Shown piece after piece: positions 1-9,436 of a stretch of 64,000 bases of DNA (within the stretch, counting starts at the first letter, position 1; every line of letters begins with the position of its first letter). The DNA is from an uncultured Clostridia bacterium. GTDB lineage: Bacteria > Bacillota > Clostridia > Oscillospirales > Acutalibacteraceae. Location: assembly GCA_944385055.1 (NCBI GenBank), contig CALWVT010000001.1, forward strand, positions 434,001-498,000. Direction: 5' to 3'. The translations under genes were made by a program, and so were the position numbers. Below the pieces are notes generated by a model. That model was given only the letters and a program-made list of their open reading frames with translations, ran no database searches and was not told the origin of the DNA.

Positions 1-645
1 CGCCTGGTCCTTGGCTGCTGCGCAACGCTGGCGCTTTCCACTGCGGCGAGCAATGCCATCGGTATGGGCGTGGCTACGACGTTTGTTTTGGTTTGCTCCA
101 ATGCCGTAATTTCCGCATTGCGCAATGTGATTCCGGACAAGGTCCGTATCCCCTGCTACATTGTCATCATTGCCGGCTTCGTTTCGGTTGTGCAGATGCT
201 GATCAATGCGTTCTCCCCCGCTTTGGCGGACGCCATGGGCATTTATCTGCCGCTGATTGTTGTTAACTGCATCATCTTGGGACGCGCAGAAGGATTTGCA
301 AACAAGAATAAAGTTCTCCCCAGCATCATGGACGGCCTTGGGATGGGCATTGGCTTTACGATCACCCTGCTGCTGATGGGCACGATCCGTGAGATCATTG
401 GGTCCGGTACGTTCTTTGGTATCCAGGTGCTGCCCTCGATGTATCCTGGGATTATCATCTTCCTGCTGCCTCCGGGTGGTTTCTTTGTGTTTGGCATTTT
501 GATGGCGATTACGAATCATATTACCCGCAAAAAAGGCGGTAAACCCGCAGAACTTGGCTGTGACCATTGCCCGATGGCGGCAAATTGCGGCCATATCGAG
601 GAGCGCAAGAAAGAATTTGCCGCTTCCAAAGGGGGTGACAACTGA
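1..645 (+). CDS. rnfE: Rnf electron transport complex subunit E (5' end outside window)
   Basis: RnfE is an integral membrane subunit of the ferredoxin:NAD+ oxidoreductase (Rnf) that couples electron transfer to Na+ or H+ export. The frame is open from base 1, before the first ATG at 64, and the residues there continue the conserved RnfE helix, so the gene starts upstream of the window. Several hydrophobic segments follow, including the conserved stretch around GIYLPLIVVNC that RnfE shares with RnfA. The C-terminal tail is unusual: it carries CDHC, five residues, then C-x-H, which could bind a metal. The stop overlaps the next start by one base (TGATG), as in a translationally coupled operon; the usual clostridial order is C-D-G-E-A-B. 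Confidence 0.93.
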   Translation, partial: RLVLGCCATLALSTAASNAIGMGVATTFVLVCSNAVISALRNVIPDKVRIPCYIVIIAGFVSVVQMLINAFSPALADAMGIYLPLIVVNCIILGRAEGFANKNKVLPSIMDGLGMGIGFTITLLLMGTIREIIGSGTFFGIQVLPSMYPGIIIFLLPPGGFFVFGILMAITNHITRKKGGKPAELGCDHCPMAANCGHIEERKKEFAASKGGDN

Positions 646-2132
646 TGGGTGCATCTTTTCTGGTAACGGTCGCTTCCATCTTTTTGTCCTCCATTTTAAC
701 GGAAAACTACATTTTAAATCAGTTCTTAGGCATCTGCCCGTTTTTAGGTGTTTCCAAAAAACTCAATACGGCAACAGGCATGAGCCTAGCTGTTATTGTG
801 GTTATGGTCATTTCGACGGCAGCAACCTTCCCGATCGATCAATACTTACTCAAACCGTATGATATTGAATATTTGCAGGTCGTCGTCTTTATCCTGATCA
901 TTGCTTCGCTGGTACAGCTGATTGAGACCATTCTCAAAAAGTTTATGCCGGCGCTGTATCAGGCACTCGGCATTTATCTGCCGCTGATTACGACAAACTG
1001 CGCGGTGCTCGGCATTACGCAGCTGGTTTTGACGAAAGGGGAAAACTACGGGGAAGCACTCGTCAACGCGTTTGGTTCCGGCGTTGGTTTCCTCGTGGCA
1101 ATGGTTATCTTTGCCGGTGTGCGTGAGCGCATGGAACACAACAATTTCCCCAAGTTCATGGAGGGCCTGCCGATCACGCTGGTGTCTGCCTCTTTGGTGG
1201 CGGCTTCCTTCCTGGGCTTTAACGGGGTTGTGGATGGAATCTTTGGCCCGATTACGCTCGTTGCGCCGGAAACCCCGGCAATGGAGCTCAGCGGCGCTTC
1301 CAAGATTCTGGTCCCGGTCATCATGGTATGTGTCATTGGCATTGTGTTTGGCCTGATTCTGGCGATCGCTTCTACGATGTTGTCTGTCCCGAAAGATGAG
1401 CGCGAAGAAGCCATCCGGGATATGCTGCCTGGTGCCAACTGCGGCGCCTGCGGTTTCTCCGGCTGTGACGGCTATGCGGCTGCGCTGGCGAAAGGGGAAG
1501 CAAAACCCGGCCTTTGCGCACCGGGCGGCCCGAAAGTTGCTGAGGCGATCAGTGCTTATTTGGGTGTCAGCGGAAGCCTTGTCGAACAGGTCGCGGTTGT
1601 CCAGTGCATGGGCAGTGCAGATAACACGGAAGACCGTGTGGCTTATGAAGGCATCGAGACGTGTGCCGCCGTTAATTTGGTAGCGGGCGGCAAGGCGAGC
1701 TGCAGCTATGGCTGCCTTGCGGAAGGCGATTGTGTGCGTGCCTGCCAGTATGGCGCGATCGAGATCTGCAACGGGGTTGCCGTGGTCAACACTGCGCGCT
1801 GCGTGGGCTGCACGATGTGTGCACAGGCTTGCCCGCGTAAATTGATCACCATGGTTCCGAAACGCCGTGTGGCGGTCAATTGCTGCTCGAACTGCGACAA
1901 GGGCGCTGCGACAACAAAGGTCTGCCGCGTTGGCTGCATCGGATGCGGCAAGTGCATGCGTGCCTGCCCGAAGGGCGCCATTACCATTGAGAATTTCCGT
2001 GCAAAGATCGATACGGAGAAGTGTGTGGGCTGCGGCCTGTGTGTGAAGGAATGCCCGCGTCACTGCTTGTCTTTGCTGATTGTTCCCAAAGCGGTCCCGG
2101 AAAAAGTCTCTGCGCCTGCGGCGGCTAAATAA
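645..2132 (+). CDS. RnfA-RnfB fusion protein
   Basis: One uninterrupted 495-residue frame covers two Rnf subunits that are normally separate. Residues 1-198 match RnfA, a multi-helix membrane protein with ENYILNQFLGICPFLG near the start and GIYLPLITTNCAVLG near 109-123. Residues 199-220 are a short linker. RnfB follows: one membrane helix at about 221-247, the 4Fe-4S motif C266, C269, C274, C291, then ferredoxin-type cysteine sets around 353-367, 386-396, 413-441 and 460-470. RnfB normally passes electrons from ferredoxin into the complex. An in-frame ATG at 1281 (residue 213) could restart RnfB but has no good ribosome site. The start at 645 follows AGGGGGTG. The reading is strong; whether the protein stays fused in the cell is not shown. 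Confidence 0.92.
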   Translation: MGASFLVTVASIFLSSILTENYILNQFLGICPFLGVSKKLNTATGMSLAVIVVMVISTAATFPIDQYLLKPYDIEYLQVVVFILIIASLVQLIETILKKFMPALYQALGIYLPLITTNCAVLGITQLVLTKGENYGEALVNAFGSGVGFLVAMVIFAGVRERMEHNNFPKFMEGLPITLVSASLVAASFLGFNGVVDGIFGPITLVAPETPAMELSGASKILVPVIMVCVIGIVFGLILAIASTMLSVPKDEREEAIRDMLPGANCGACGFSGCDGYAAALAKGEAKPGLCAPGGPKVAEAISAYLGVSGSLVEQVAVVQCMGSADNTEDRVAYEGIETCAAVNLVAGGKASCSYGCLAEGDCVRACQYGAIEICNGVAVVNTARCVGCTMCAQACPRKLITMVPKRRVAVNCCSNCDKGAATTKVCRVGCIGCGKCMRACPKGAITIENFRAKIDTEKCVGCGLCVKECPRHCLSLLIVPKAVPEKVSAPAAAK

Positions 2133-2153
2133 ACCGGTTCCATAAAAGAAATT

Positions 2154-2205
2154 CGCCTTTGCAAAAAGAGAAGCTCTCTCCCCTCTTTTGCAAAGGCGTT
2201 TTTAT
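2154..2205 (+). terminator. Intrinsic terminator of the rnf operon
   Basis: The arm CGCCTTTGCAAAAGAG-like at 2154-2170 pairs with CTCTTTTGCAAAGGCG at 2183-2198, followed by a T-rich run. It lies 22 bases after the RnfA-RnfB stop and ends the rnf operon. Confidence 0.9.
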
Positions 2206-2221
2206 TTAGGCAAACGGTTTC

Positions 2222-2263
2222 AAAAGGAAAAGGCTGCAAAGCGTAAAAGCTCTGCAGCCTTTT
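2222..2263 (-). terminator. Intrinsic terminator of uvrA
   Basis: AAGGCTGCA at 2230-2238 pairs with TGCAGCCTT at 2253-2262. On the minus strand the hairpin immediately follows the uvrA stop and leads into TTTTCCTTTTG. Confidence 0.75.
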
Positions 2264-5122
2264 TCAATTGCCGGTTTCCGCAAGTTTCGGAAGCAGCGGC
2301 CGAAGGTATTGGCCGGTGTAGGAAGTTTCCACGCACGCTACCTGCTCCGGTGTTCCCTGGGCAATCACCTGCCCGCCGGCGTCGCCGCCTTCAGGGCCAA
2401 GGTCGATAATCCAGTCCGCGGTTTTGATGAGATCGAGATTATGCTCGATCACGACTACGGTGTTGCCATTGTCGACGAGCTTTTGCAGGACATCAATCAA
2501 CCGGTGCACATCGGCAATGTGCAGCCCCGTTGTCGGTTCATCGAGGATATAAATGGTGCGCCCCGTAGGACGCTTGCTCAGCTCTGTAGCCAGTTTCACG
2601 CGCTGGGCTTCCCCGCCGGAAAGGGTTGTAGCCGGCTGCCCCATTTTAATATAACCGAGGCCCACATCGGCAAGGGTCTGCAAACGTCGGGTAATGCGCG
2701 GGATCGCATGGAAAAATTTGAGCGCTTCTTCGACCGTCATTTCCAAAACATCATAGATACTTTTTCCGTGGTATTTGATCTCCAGCGTTTCGCGGTTGTA
2801 GCGGTGTCCATGACAGACGTCGCAGGGAACGTATAGATCCGGTAAAAAGTGCATTTCAATTTTTAAGATGCCGACGCCTTCGCAGGCCTCGCAGCGGCCG
2901 CCCTTGACGTTAAACGAGAAGCGGCCTGAAGTATATCCGCGCAGCTTTGCCTCCTGTGTCGAGGCGTACAGGTTGCGGATATCCGTAAACACGCCGGTAT
3001 ACGTCGCCGGATTGGAGCGCGGCGTGCAGCCAATGGGGCTTTGGTCGATGGCAATGACCTTGTCGAGCGCCTCCAGGCCGCGGATTTCTTTGCATTTGCC
3101 GGGGTGCGCCTTTGCCCCATTTAATTTCGCGGCAAGATATTTATAGAGAATTTCATTAATCAATGAACTCTTTCCCGATCCGGACACACCCGTGACGCAG
3201 ACAAATTTCCCCAGTGGAATATCTACGGAAACATGTTTCAAATTGTTTTGTGTAGCACCGACAATCCGCAGCTTTTTGCCATTCCCCTTGCGGCGGGTTT
3301 CGGGCACTTCCACCTTCCGTTTGCCGCTCAAATACTGGCCCGTAATGGAGGCTTCACAGTGGACGATGTCTTCCGGCTTTCCGTTAAAGATGACCTCGCC
3401 CCCGTGCACGCCCGCGCCGGGCCCAATGTCAACAATATGGTCGGCCGCACGCATGGTATCCGCGTCGTGTTCCACTACGATGACCGTGTTGCCTTGGTCG
3501 CGCAGATGTTTTAAGGTTGCAAGCAGCTTGTCATTGTCGCGTTGGTGCAGGCCGATGCTGGGCTCGTCGAGAATGTAGACGACGCCCATCAGCGAGGAGC
3601 CGATTTGTGTAGCCAGGCGGATTCGCTGGCTTTCTCCGCCGGAAAGGGTCCCTGCGGAGCGGGAAAGCGTCAAATAGCCAAGACCAACGCTCTGCAGAAA
3701 CGAGAGACGCGACCGAACCTCTTTGAGAATTGGCTTTGCAATGGCGGCCGCTTGCCCTTCCAAATGGATGGTATCCAGGAAAGTGAGCGCCTGGTCAACC
3801 GATTGGTCGCAAAAATCCGCAATGTTCATGCCTTCCACCGTTACGGCAAGGCTCATCGGGTTTAAGCGTTTTCCGTGGCAGGCCTCACACGGGATTGTAC
3901 TCATATAGGATTCAATTTCTTCTTTGATCCAGTTGCTTCCGGTTTCACGGAAACGGCGTTCGAGATTATTTACAATGCCCTCAAACGGTGTGCGGTACGT
4001 GCCGGCACCGTATTCGTTTTTACGGTGGACTTCAATTTTTTCGCCGTCCGTTCCGTAGAGGATGGCGTGGACAGCCTCTTCGGGGAGGTCCTGAATGGGC
4101 GTGTCGAGGGAAAAGTGATAGTGGCGCGCGAGTGCCTCCATATACATCGTAGCGATTGTGCTGCCCTCCATTGCCCAGCCGCTTCCCTTTACGCCGCCCT
4201 GCCGGATGGAAAGGGTTTTGTCCGGCAGGATGCGGTCAGGGTCGATGCGCATGAAGACCCCAAGGCCCGTACATTTTGGACAGGCACCGGAGGGATTATT
4301 GAAGGAAAACATCTGCGGTGTCAGTTCGTCGACACCAATCCCGTGCTCCGGGCAGGCATAGTTTTGGCTGAATAAATAATCCTGATCCGGTTCTCCGTCC
4401 CGTCCGAGCTGGTTGACCACAATCACACCGCCCGTCAGGGAAGCGGCGGTTTCCAGGCTGTCTGCCAGGCGGCTGCGGATACTTTCCTGAATGATGAGGC
4501 GGTCCACGACGATTTCGATGGTATGCTTTTTGTTCTTTTCCAGAGAGATCTTTTCAGACAGGTCATAAAGAATCCCGTCGATGCGTACACGAACGAATCC
4601 GCTTTTCCGTGCGGCGTCCAGTTCCTTTTGGTGGGTGCCTTTCCGTGCGCGTACAACGGGAGCGAGGACCTGGATCTTTGTGCGTTCCGGCATCGAAAGG
4701 ACTTGGTCGACAATCTGGTCGATGGTCTGCTGCTCGATCACACGGCCGCAGACCGGGCAGTGCGGGACGCCGACGCGCGCGTATAAAAGCCGCAGGTAGT
4801 CGTAAATTTCCGTGACGGTGCCTACCGTTGAACGTGGATTTTTCGATGTCGTTTTCTGATCGATTGAAATGGCGGGAGACAACCCTTCAATCGAGTCAAC
4901 ATCGGGCTTTTCCATTTGTCCGAGAAACATGCGGGCGTAAGAAGACAGCGATTCCATATAACGCCGCTGCCCCTCTGCATAGAGGGTATCAAATGCCAGG
5001 CTGCTTTTTCCGGAGCCGGAAAGGCCCGTGAACACGATCAATTGATCACGCGGGATTTCCAAGCTGATATTTTTTAAGTTGTGTTCCCGCGCACCTTTGA
5101 TGACAATCTTTTGAGAAGGCAT
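2264..5122 (-). CDS. uvrA: Excinuclease ABC subunit A
   Basis: UvrA is the damage-recognising ABC-type ATPase of nucleotide excision repair; it loads UvrB onto lesions. The 952-residue protein has the full two-ABC layout: Walker [10 protein letters not shown] at 33-41, a zinc motif starting CPVCG, a signature LSGGESQR, a second Walker [10 protein letters not shown], the second zinc finger CEAC...CDVC, and a second signature LSGGEAQR. An ATG exists 17 codons upstream, but the start at 5122 is preferred: AAGGAG lies 7 bases before it and the protein then begins with the normal family N-terminus. The start sits one base after the uvrB stop, so the two genes are translationally coupled. Confidence 0.98.
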   Translation of the reverse strand: MPSQKIVIKGAREHNLKNISLEIPRDQLIVFTGLSGSGKSSLAFDTLYAEGQRRYMESLSSYARMFLGQMEKPDVDSIEGLSPAISIDQKTTSKNPRSTVGTVTEIYDYLRLLYARVGVPHCPVCGRVIEQQTIDQIVDQVLSMPERTKIQVLAPVVRARKGTHQKELDAARKSGFVRVRIDGILYDLSEKISLEKNKKHTIEIVVDRLIIQESIRSRLADSLETAASLTGGVIVVNQLGRDGEPDQDYLFSQNYACPEHGIGVDELTPQMFSFNNPSGACPKCTGLGVFMRIDPDRILPDKTLSIRQGGVKGSGWAMEGSTIATMYMEALARHYHFSLDTPIQDLPEEAVHAILYGTDGEKIEVHRKNEYGAGTYRTPFEGIVNNLERRFRETGSNWIKEEIESYMSTIPCEACHGKRLNPMSLAVTVEGMNIADFCDQSVDQALTFLDTIHLEGQAAAIAKPILKEVRSRLSFLQSVGLGYLTLSRSAGTLSGGESQRIRLATQIGSSLMGVVYILDEPSIGLHQRDNDKLLATLKHLRDQGNTVIVVEHDADTMRAADHIVDIGPGAGVHGGEVIFNGKPEDIVHCEASITGQYLSGKRKVEVPETRRKGNGKKLRIVGATQNNLKHVSVDIPLGKFVCVTGVSGSGKSSLINEILYKYLAAKLNGAKAHPGKCKEIRGLEALDKVIAIDQSPIGCTPRSNPATYTGVFTDIRNLYASTQEAKLRGYTSGRFSFNVKGGRCEACEGVGILKIEMHFLPDLYVPCDVCHGHRYNRETLEIKYHGKSIYDVLEMTVEEALKFFHAIPRITRRLQTLADVGLGYIKMGQPATTLSGGEAQRVKLATELSKRPTGRTIYILDEPTTGLHIADVHRLIDVLQKLVDNGNTVVVIEHNLDLIKTADWIIDLGPEGGDAGGQVIAQGTPEQVACVETSYTGQYLRPLLPKLAETGN

Positions 5123-5123
5123 G

Positions 5124-7103
5124 TCATTCTCCTTTTCTGAGTTCCTCAATGCGGTCGCGCAAATACGCCGCATGTTCGAATTCCAAAATTTTTGCGGCTG
5201 CTTTCATTTCTTTGGTCAGCCGCTCAATTTCCTGCTTGCGCTCGATGGGCGACAGGTACTTTTTCTTCTTCCGTTTGGATTTCTTCTCTTCCTTCTGCGA
5301 AGAAATCTCCAAAACGTCGGTCACTTTTTTCTGGATTGTCTGCGGTACAATGCCGTGTGCCGCATTGTACGCCTGCTGCAGCTTGCGGCGGCGTTCGGTT
5401 TCCCGCATAGCCGCTTCCATGCTCGGTGTCACTTCGTCGGCGTAAAGGATGACTTGACCGTTCGCATTGCGCGCCGCACGGCCAATTGTCTGAATCAAGC
5501 TGCGCTCACTGCGCAGGAATCCTTCCTTATCTGCGTCGAGAATGGCAACGAGACTGACTTCCGGAATGTCAAGCCCCTCGCGCAGCAGGTTAATCCCGAC
5601 GAGCACATCAAATTCTCCTAAACGCAGGTCACGGATAATTTCTTGCCGTTCAACCGTATCGATGTCGTGGTGCATGTATCGCACGCGGATGCCGAGGGTT
5701 TCCAAATAAGAGGTTAGATCTTCCGCCATGCGTTTGGTCAGCGTCGTGACGAGCACACGTTCTTTGCGGGCGGCGCGGACGTTGATTTCCGAAACCAGGT
5801 CGTCCATTTGTCCGTCGGTGGGCTTTACGATGACTTCCGGGTCCAGCAGTCCTGTGGGACGGATAATCTGTTCGACGACCTGCGTGGCCTTTTCCAGCTC
5901 AAATTTGCCTGGGGTGGCGCTGACGAAAATGGCCTGGTTGATATGGCTGTAAAATTCGTCAAAGCTCAGCGGCCGGTTATCATACGCACTCGGCAGGCGG
6001 AAGCCGTAATCAATCAGCGTTTTTTTCCGCGCGCGGTCCCCTGCAAGCATACCGCCCACCTGCGGCAGCGTGACATGGGATTCGTCTACAAATAACAGAA
6101 AATCTTTTGGGAAATAATCGAGCAGCGTAAAGGGCGGGCTGCCGGCGGGCCGCCCAGACAGGACACGGGAATAGTTTTCAATGCCCTTGCAGAAGCCGAT
6201 TTCCTGGAGCATTTCCATATCATACGTTGTGCGCTCACGGATGCGCTGTGCCTCGATCAGTTTGCCGCGTTCTTCAAAATAACGGACGCGCTCCTGCATT
6301 TCCTTTTCAATGTTACCGAGCGCCCGCAGCATCTTTTCCCGCGGCACAATATAATGGGAGGCCGGGTAAATCGCGACATGTTTTAAGTCCGCCTTGTGCT
6401 CTCCGGTCAGCGCGTTGTGCTCACTGAGACGGTCAATCTCATCTCCAAAAAATTCGATGCGGATGACTGTGTCGTTGGAATACGAGGGAAAAACCTCAAC
6501 CACATCGCCGCGCACACGAAAACGGTTGCGCGCCAGGTCAATATCGTTGCGTTCATACTGCAATTCAACCAGCTTGCGCAGCAATTCGTCGCGGTCCTTC
6601 TCCATGCCGGGCCGCAGGGAAATCACCATATTCCGGTAGTCGACCGGGTCGCCCAACGAATAGATGCAGCTGACACTCGATACGATGATGACATCCCGGC
6701 GCTCGGAAAGGGCACTGGTGGCGGAGTGGCGCAGTTTATCGATCTCATCGTTGATGGCGGAATCCTTTTCAATATACGTATCTGTTTGCGCAATATACGC
6801 TTCCGGCTGATAATAATCATAATAGGAGACAAAAAACTCAACCGCAGAGTCTGGGAAAAATTCGCGAAATTCCGAGCAAAGCTGTGCGGCAAGTGTTTTA
6901 TTGTGGGCAAGTACGAGCGTGGGGCGCTGCACCTGCGCAATGATGTTGGCCATCGTAAAGGTTTTGCCGGAACCGGTTACGCCCAAAAGGGTTTGTTCCT
7001 TATCCCCGCGTCGAACTCCGGCGACGAGTTTTTCAATGGCTTGCGGCTGATCACCCGTTGGCTGATACGGCGCTACCAAATGGAACAATCCATTTTCTGG
7101 CAT
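5124..7103 (-). CDS. uvrB: Excinuclease ABC subunit B
   Basis: UvrB is the helicase-like subunit that verifies damage and recruits UvrC. The 659-residue protein is of normal length, with Walker A GVTGSGKT at 41-48, the DNA-clamping beta-hairpin region [11 protein letters not shown], the DEAD-box-like segment LFVDESHV, helicase motif VI region QTIGRAARN, and a C-terminal UVR domain (about 625-659) that contacts UvrC. It is first in the uvrB-uvrA operon. A strong promoter with an SOS-type operator precedes it, implying induction by DNA damage. uvrC is not in the window. Confidence 0.98.
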   Translation of the reverse strand: MPENGLFHLVAPYQPTGDQPQAIEKLVAGVRRGDKEQTLLGVTGSGKTFTMANIIAQVQRPTLVLAHNKTLAAQLCSEFREFFPDSAVEFFVSYYDYYQPEAYIAQTDTYIEKDSAINDEIDKLRHSATSALSERRDVIIVSSVSCIYSLGDPVDYRNMVISLRPGMEKDRDELLRKLVELQYERNDIDLARNRFRVRGDVVEVFPSYSNDTVIRIEFFGDEIDRLSEHNALTGEHKADLKHVAIYPASHYIVPREKMLRALGNIEKEMQERVRYFEERGKLIEAQRIRERTTYDMEMLQEIGFCKGIENYSRVLSGRPAGSPPFTLLDYFPKDFLLFVDESHVTLPQVGGMLAGDRARKKTLIDYGFRLPSAYDNRPLSFDEFYSHINQAIFVSATPGKFELEKATQVVEQIIRPTGLLDPEVIVKPTDGQMDDLVSEINVRAARKERVLVTTLTKRMAEDLTSYLETLGIRVRYMHHDIDTVERQEIIRDLRLGEFDVLVGINLLREGLDIPEVSLVAILDADKEGFLRSERSLIQTIGRAARNANGQVILYADEVTPSMEAAMRETERRRKLQQAYNAAHGIVPQTIQKKVTDVLEISSQKEEKKSKRKKKKYLSPIERKQEIERLTKEMKAAAKILEFEHAAYLRDRIEELRKGE

Positions 7104-7143
7104 CTAGGACCCCTCCCCTTCGCCGTTAGGCAAAAAATTTGAC

Positions 7144-7155
7144 AAACATTTGTTC
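7144..7155 (-). promoter_or_regulatory. LexA (SOS) box of uvrBA
   Basis: On the minus strand the site reads GAACAAATGTTT. It fits the core of the Gram-positive LexA/DinR consensus GAAC-RNRY-GTTY in all 12 positions; the outermost bases differ from consensus. It lies 4 bases after the -10 element, over the likely transcription start, where bound LexA would block transcription. Confidence 0.75.
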
Positions 7156-7159
7156 CTTA

Positions 7160-7188
7160 ATCCTACTACAAATCAGCACGCCTGTCAA
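7160..7188 (-). promoter_or_regulatory. Sigma-A promoter of uvrBA
   Basis: On the minus strand TTGACA (7188-7183) and TAGGAT (7165-7160) are separated by 17 bases, ahead of uvrB. The overlapping SOS box suggests LexA control. Confidence 0.8.
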
Positions 7189-7215
7189 CTTTCGAATGGG
7201 TTGATGACGCCTAAC

Positions 7216-7267
7216 AAAATACGGCCCGCCGTTTTCAAAAAGTTTGAAAGCGGCAGGCCGTATTTTT
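7216..7267 (-). terminator. Strong hairpin terminator after the MazG-like remnant
   Basis: AAAATACGGCC...TTC at 7216-7236 pairs with GAAAGCGGC...ATTTT at 7246-7266. T-runs occur on both sides. On the minus strand it closes the MazG-like gene 12 bases after its stop and shields the uvrBA promoter. Confidence 0.8.
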
Positions 7268-7278
7268 ATAATTAGACT

Positions 7279-7604
7279 TTACCAACGTGTCATATTTTTC
7301 TGAAACTTGTTGATATAAGACTGCTTCCATTCATCCGCGGTGACTCTGTAGCAAAGAAGAATGTCATTATAATACATCAGAACATCTGCAAGTTCTTCGA
7401 CCAGTTTTTCCTGCAAAGTGTTATCGGAAACAGCATTTTCACTGCCATTTTTTTGATGATATCAATGACTTCTCCAATTTCACCGATCATCCAGAGCAAA
7501 TCATGTTTTCCTTCTTCAGGAGAAATCGGCTCCCATTTATCTTTATATCGGTCCTGCAATTCTCTTTGCATTGCAAGCATTTCATTTAATCCAAAATCAG
7601 CTAT
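7279..7604 (-). pseudogene. MazG-like nucleotide pyrophosphohydrolase, frameshifted
   Basis: Reading leftward, the first frame gives ADFGLNEMLAMQRELQ through GEIGEVIDIIKK, typical of small MazG/dUTPase-like pyrophosphohydrolases. It then hits a run of seven A at 7447-7453 and the sense frame is lost. One extra A, or a -1 slip there, restores NGSENAVSDNTLQEKLVEE, then ELADVLMYYND (the metal-binding EExxD-type helix) and a stop at 7279 after NMTRW. The codon expected to be the start, 7 bases after GGAGG, is ATA at 7604; the next in-frame ATG (7580) cuts off the N-terminus. Two defects favour a decaying gene. Polymerase slippage at the A-run or a homopolymer error remain possible. Confidence 0.65.
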
Positions 7605-7695
7605 AAATAGCCTCCATAAATTCTATTTTATAAAACACCCAATCATTCTTTTAAAGTGCAGCACGGAAACAGCAAATCCCTTTCTATCAATCGTG

Positions 7696-8487
7696 TTACA
7701 CGCAAAGCGGCTTGGCGCCTAACAGATGCCGCACGTAAAATGCGCGAAAATCGGGATCTTCCCCTAACCCCTGCAGGTGTGGAAAAACCTGTAGGCCGGC
7801 TGCCTGCAGCTGCGACTGCAGGGAATTGGGCCCTTCCCCTGCGATGTCTTCTTGTACATGGACGCCGGCAGTCAGAAGCAAGGGCACGAGACGCGCCGTG
7901 TGGAATTGCTTGGCGATCTGCGGAAAGCTTTTACCCAGCGGCGATTTTCCTTCCAACGTGGTTACAAAACAGTCGTTTCTGCCAAGTGCCTGCAATTGAC
8001 CGGAAAAAGTTGTATATACCGCGTTGGCCGGATGCGTTGTGCCATGCCCAATAAACAGCGTACACACCCATTCTTGCGGGGGATAACGCCGGGAAAGCAG
8101 AGATGCCGCCTGCCGGATGTCCTCTGCATCTGCGAGCAGGGGCAGTCCCACACGCAGGGAAAGATGCCTGGTGTAAGGACGCAGCTGGGTAAGCAGCGTG
8201 TGGTATTCCTCCCCACACAAAAGGAAGGTGGGCTGAACCAGAACCTCCTCAAACCCCTGCCGCAGAAGCATTTCCAGTGCTTCCTGTGGTCCCGGAAGCG
8301 TGAAGCCCTGCTTTGCAAGCGTTTGCCGCACACGCGGACTCGTATAGGCAGTCGTCACCAAGGTTTGCGGAAAAGCATGGCGGATCTCCGACTCTACGGC
8401 GCCAATTGTATTTTCCCATGTCTTTTGATGGGTTGTTCCGAAGCTGGTGATTAAAACAGCTTGCTTTTGTGGATCGGTTCCGTTCAT
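7696..8487 (-). CDS. cbiK: Sirohydrochlorin cobaltochelatase (CbiK family)
   Basis: CbiK inserts Co2+ into sirohydrochlorin in anaerobic cobalamin synthesis. The 263-residue protein keeps the family's three metal ligands: H148 in LFIGHGTTHPA, E179 in TTLEGKSP, and H210 in LLTAGVHVQEDIAGE. The N-terminus VLITSFGTT is also typical. It lacks a signal peptide, so it is probably cytoplasmic. Its ATG overlaps the radC stop by four bases (ATGA), so it is co-transcribed with radC. No other cobalamin gene is in the window. A role with another metal or in heme/siroheme synthesis cannot be excluded. Confidence 0.88.
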   Translation of the reverse strand: MNGTDPQKQAVLITSFGTTHQKTWENTIGAVESEIRHAFPQTLVTTAYTSPRVRQTLAKQGFTLPGPQEALEMLLRQGFEEVLVQPTFLLCGEEYHTLLTQLRPYTRHLSLRVGLPLLADAEDIRQAASLLSRRYPPQEWVCTLFIGHGTTHPANAVYTTFSGQLQALGRNDCFVTTLEGKSPLGKSFPQIAKQFHTARLVPLLLTAGVHVQEDIAGEGPNSLQSQLQAAGLQVFPHLQGLGEDPDFRAFYVRHLLGAKPLCV

Positions 8488-9194
8488 TTTGAAGACTCCT
8501 GGTCGGACTCTTTAAAGTTTACGAGCTTTTGAATAGAGATCGTTGAGTCCCGTGTGAAAACAAAATGGTCATCTAATAGGACGTTGAAGGATTTCAAAAG
8601 CATATACAAGTGCTCTGTCGTTGTAATATCTTCATCAGAAGGAAAGGGCTCCCCACTGGGATGGTTGTGCGCGATGTAGACGATGTTTGCATGGTACGCA
8701 AAGATTTTACGGATGATCTCATCCTTAGGCAGGGACACGTGCTGGATGTTTCCGATATTGATCACGCCGTGGTACAAAACGTGCAGTTGGCTGTTTAATA
8801 GGAGCATCGTTAAACACTCTGTTTTTCGGCCAATAAACAAGCTGCGCATGTAAGGCACAATATCTTCCTTCCTAAGTGTACAATCTTTCGGTTGGCTGCT
8901 GTACGCATAGCGCATGAAAAAATCGGGCAAAGCATGCAAAAAGAAAGCAGTGGTTTCCCCTACCCCCTCGACTTTTCGAAGTTCCTCTAAGGGAGCGTCA
9001 ATAACCTTGCCCAGTGTACCGAATTGTTCTATTAGGCGATGCGCGAGTTCGTTTGTATTTTGCCGCGCGACACAGGTATACAGCATCATCTCGAGAACTT
9101 CATGTTCTGCAAATTGGTCAATGCCGTACTGGTAATATTTTTCTCGCATACGCTGCCTGTGTCCTGCGTGGGGATTCACTTTTTTCTTTTCCAC
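8484..9194 (-). CDS. radC: RadC family JAMM/MPN+ protein
   Basis: This is a RadC-like (UPF0758) protein: a helix-hairpin-helix segment (LRKVEGVGETTA, about 72-83) followed by a JAMM metalloprotease-like domain with H176, H178 and D187 in HNHPSGEPFPSDED. The true biochemical role of RadC is unsettled; older DNA repair claims were withdrawn. I chose the GTG at 9194, giving 236 residues, because AAAGGG lies 9 bases upstream and the product then begins MEKKKVNPHAGHRQRMREKY, as in relatives; a TTG two codons earlier is possible. It is first in an operon with cbiK. Confidence 0.88.
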   Translation of the reverse strand: MEKKKVNPHAGHRQRMREKYYQYGIDQFAEHEVLEMMLYTCVARQNTNELAHRLIEQFGTLGKVIDAPLEELRKVEGVGETTAFFLHALPDFFMRYAYSSQPKDCTLRKEDIVPYMRSLFIGRKTECLTMLLLNSQLHVLYHGVINIGNIQHVSLPKDEIIRKIFAYHANIVYIAHNHPSGEPFPSDEDITTTEHLYMLLKSFNVLLDDHFVFTRDSTISIQKLVNFKESDQESSK

Positions 9195-9316
9195 GTTCAA
9201 ACACCCTTTCTCTGTTTGAGAATCCAGCCAAAGATGCAATTCCATTCCCGTCGTCTGTCGCAAATACACAGAAGATTTCCGTAGTGGTGCGGTGATGACC
9301 TGCAAAATTCACACTT

Positions 9317-9345
9317 ATTATATACGAAATCCGACATAAATGCAA
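9317..9345 (-). promoter_or_regulatory. Promoter of radC-cbiK
   Basis: Minus strand TTGCAT (9345-9340), 17-base spacer, TATAAT (9322-9317). It is divergent from the promoter of the pseudouridine synthase. Confidence 0.75.
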
Positions 9346-9393
9346 AGCATTTTTTATTCGAGAGCGGAAAGGGTTTTTCTTTGGCCATTTCTA

Positions 9394-9402
9394 TGTTATA
9401 AT
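9394..9402 (+). promoter_or_regulatory. Extended -10 promoter of the pseudouridine synthase gene
   Basis: TGTTATAAT is an extended -10 element; the -35 region is weak. The predicted transcript start near 9409 precedes the ribosome site GGAGGG at 9424-9429. Confidence 0.7.
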
Positions 9403-9436
9403 CGAAAAGTGAACAAGAAAGCAGGAGGGCATTTTT

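Noticed and set aside
846..2063. A 405-codon open frame opposite the RnfA-RnfB gene
   Set aside because: It is His/Arg/Ala-rich, has no ribosome site and mirrors the codon bias of the true gene on the other strand.
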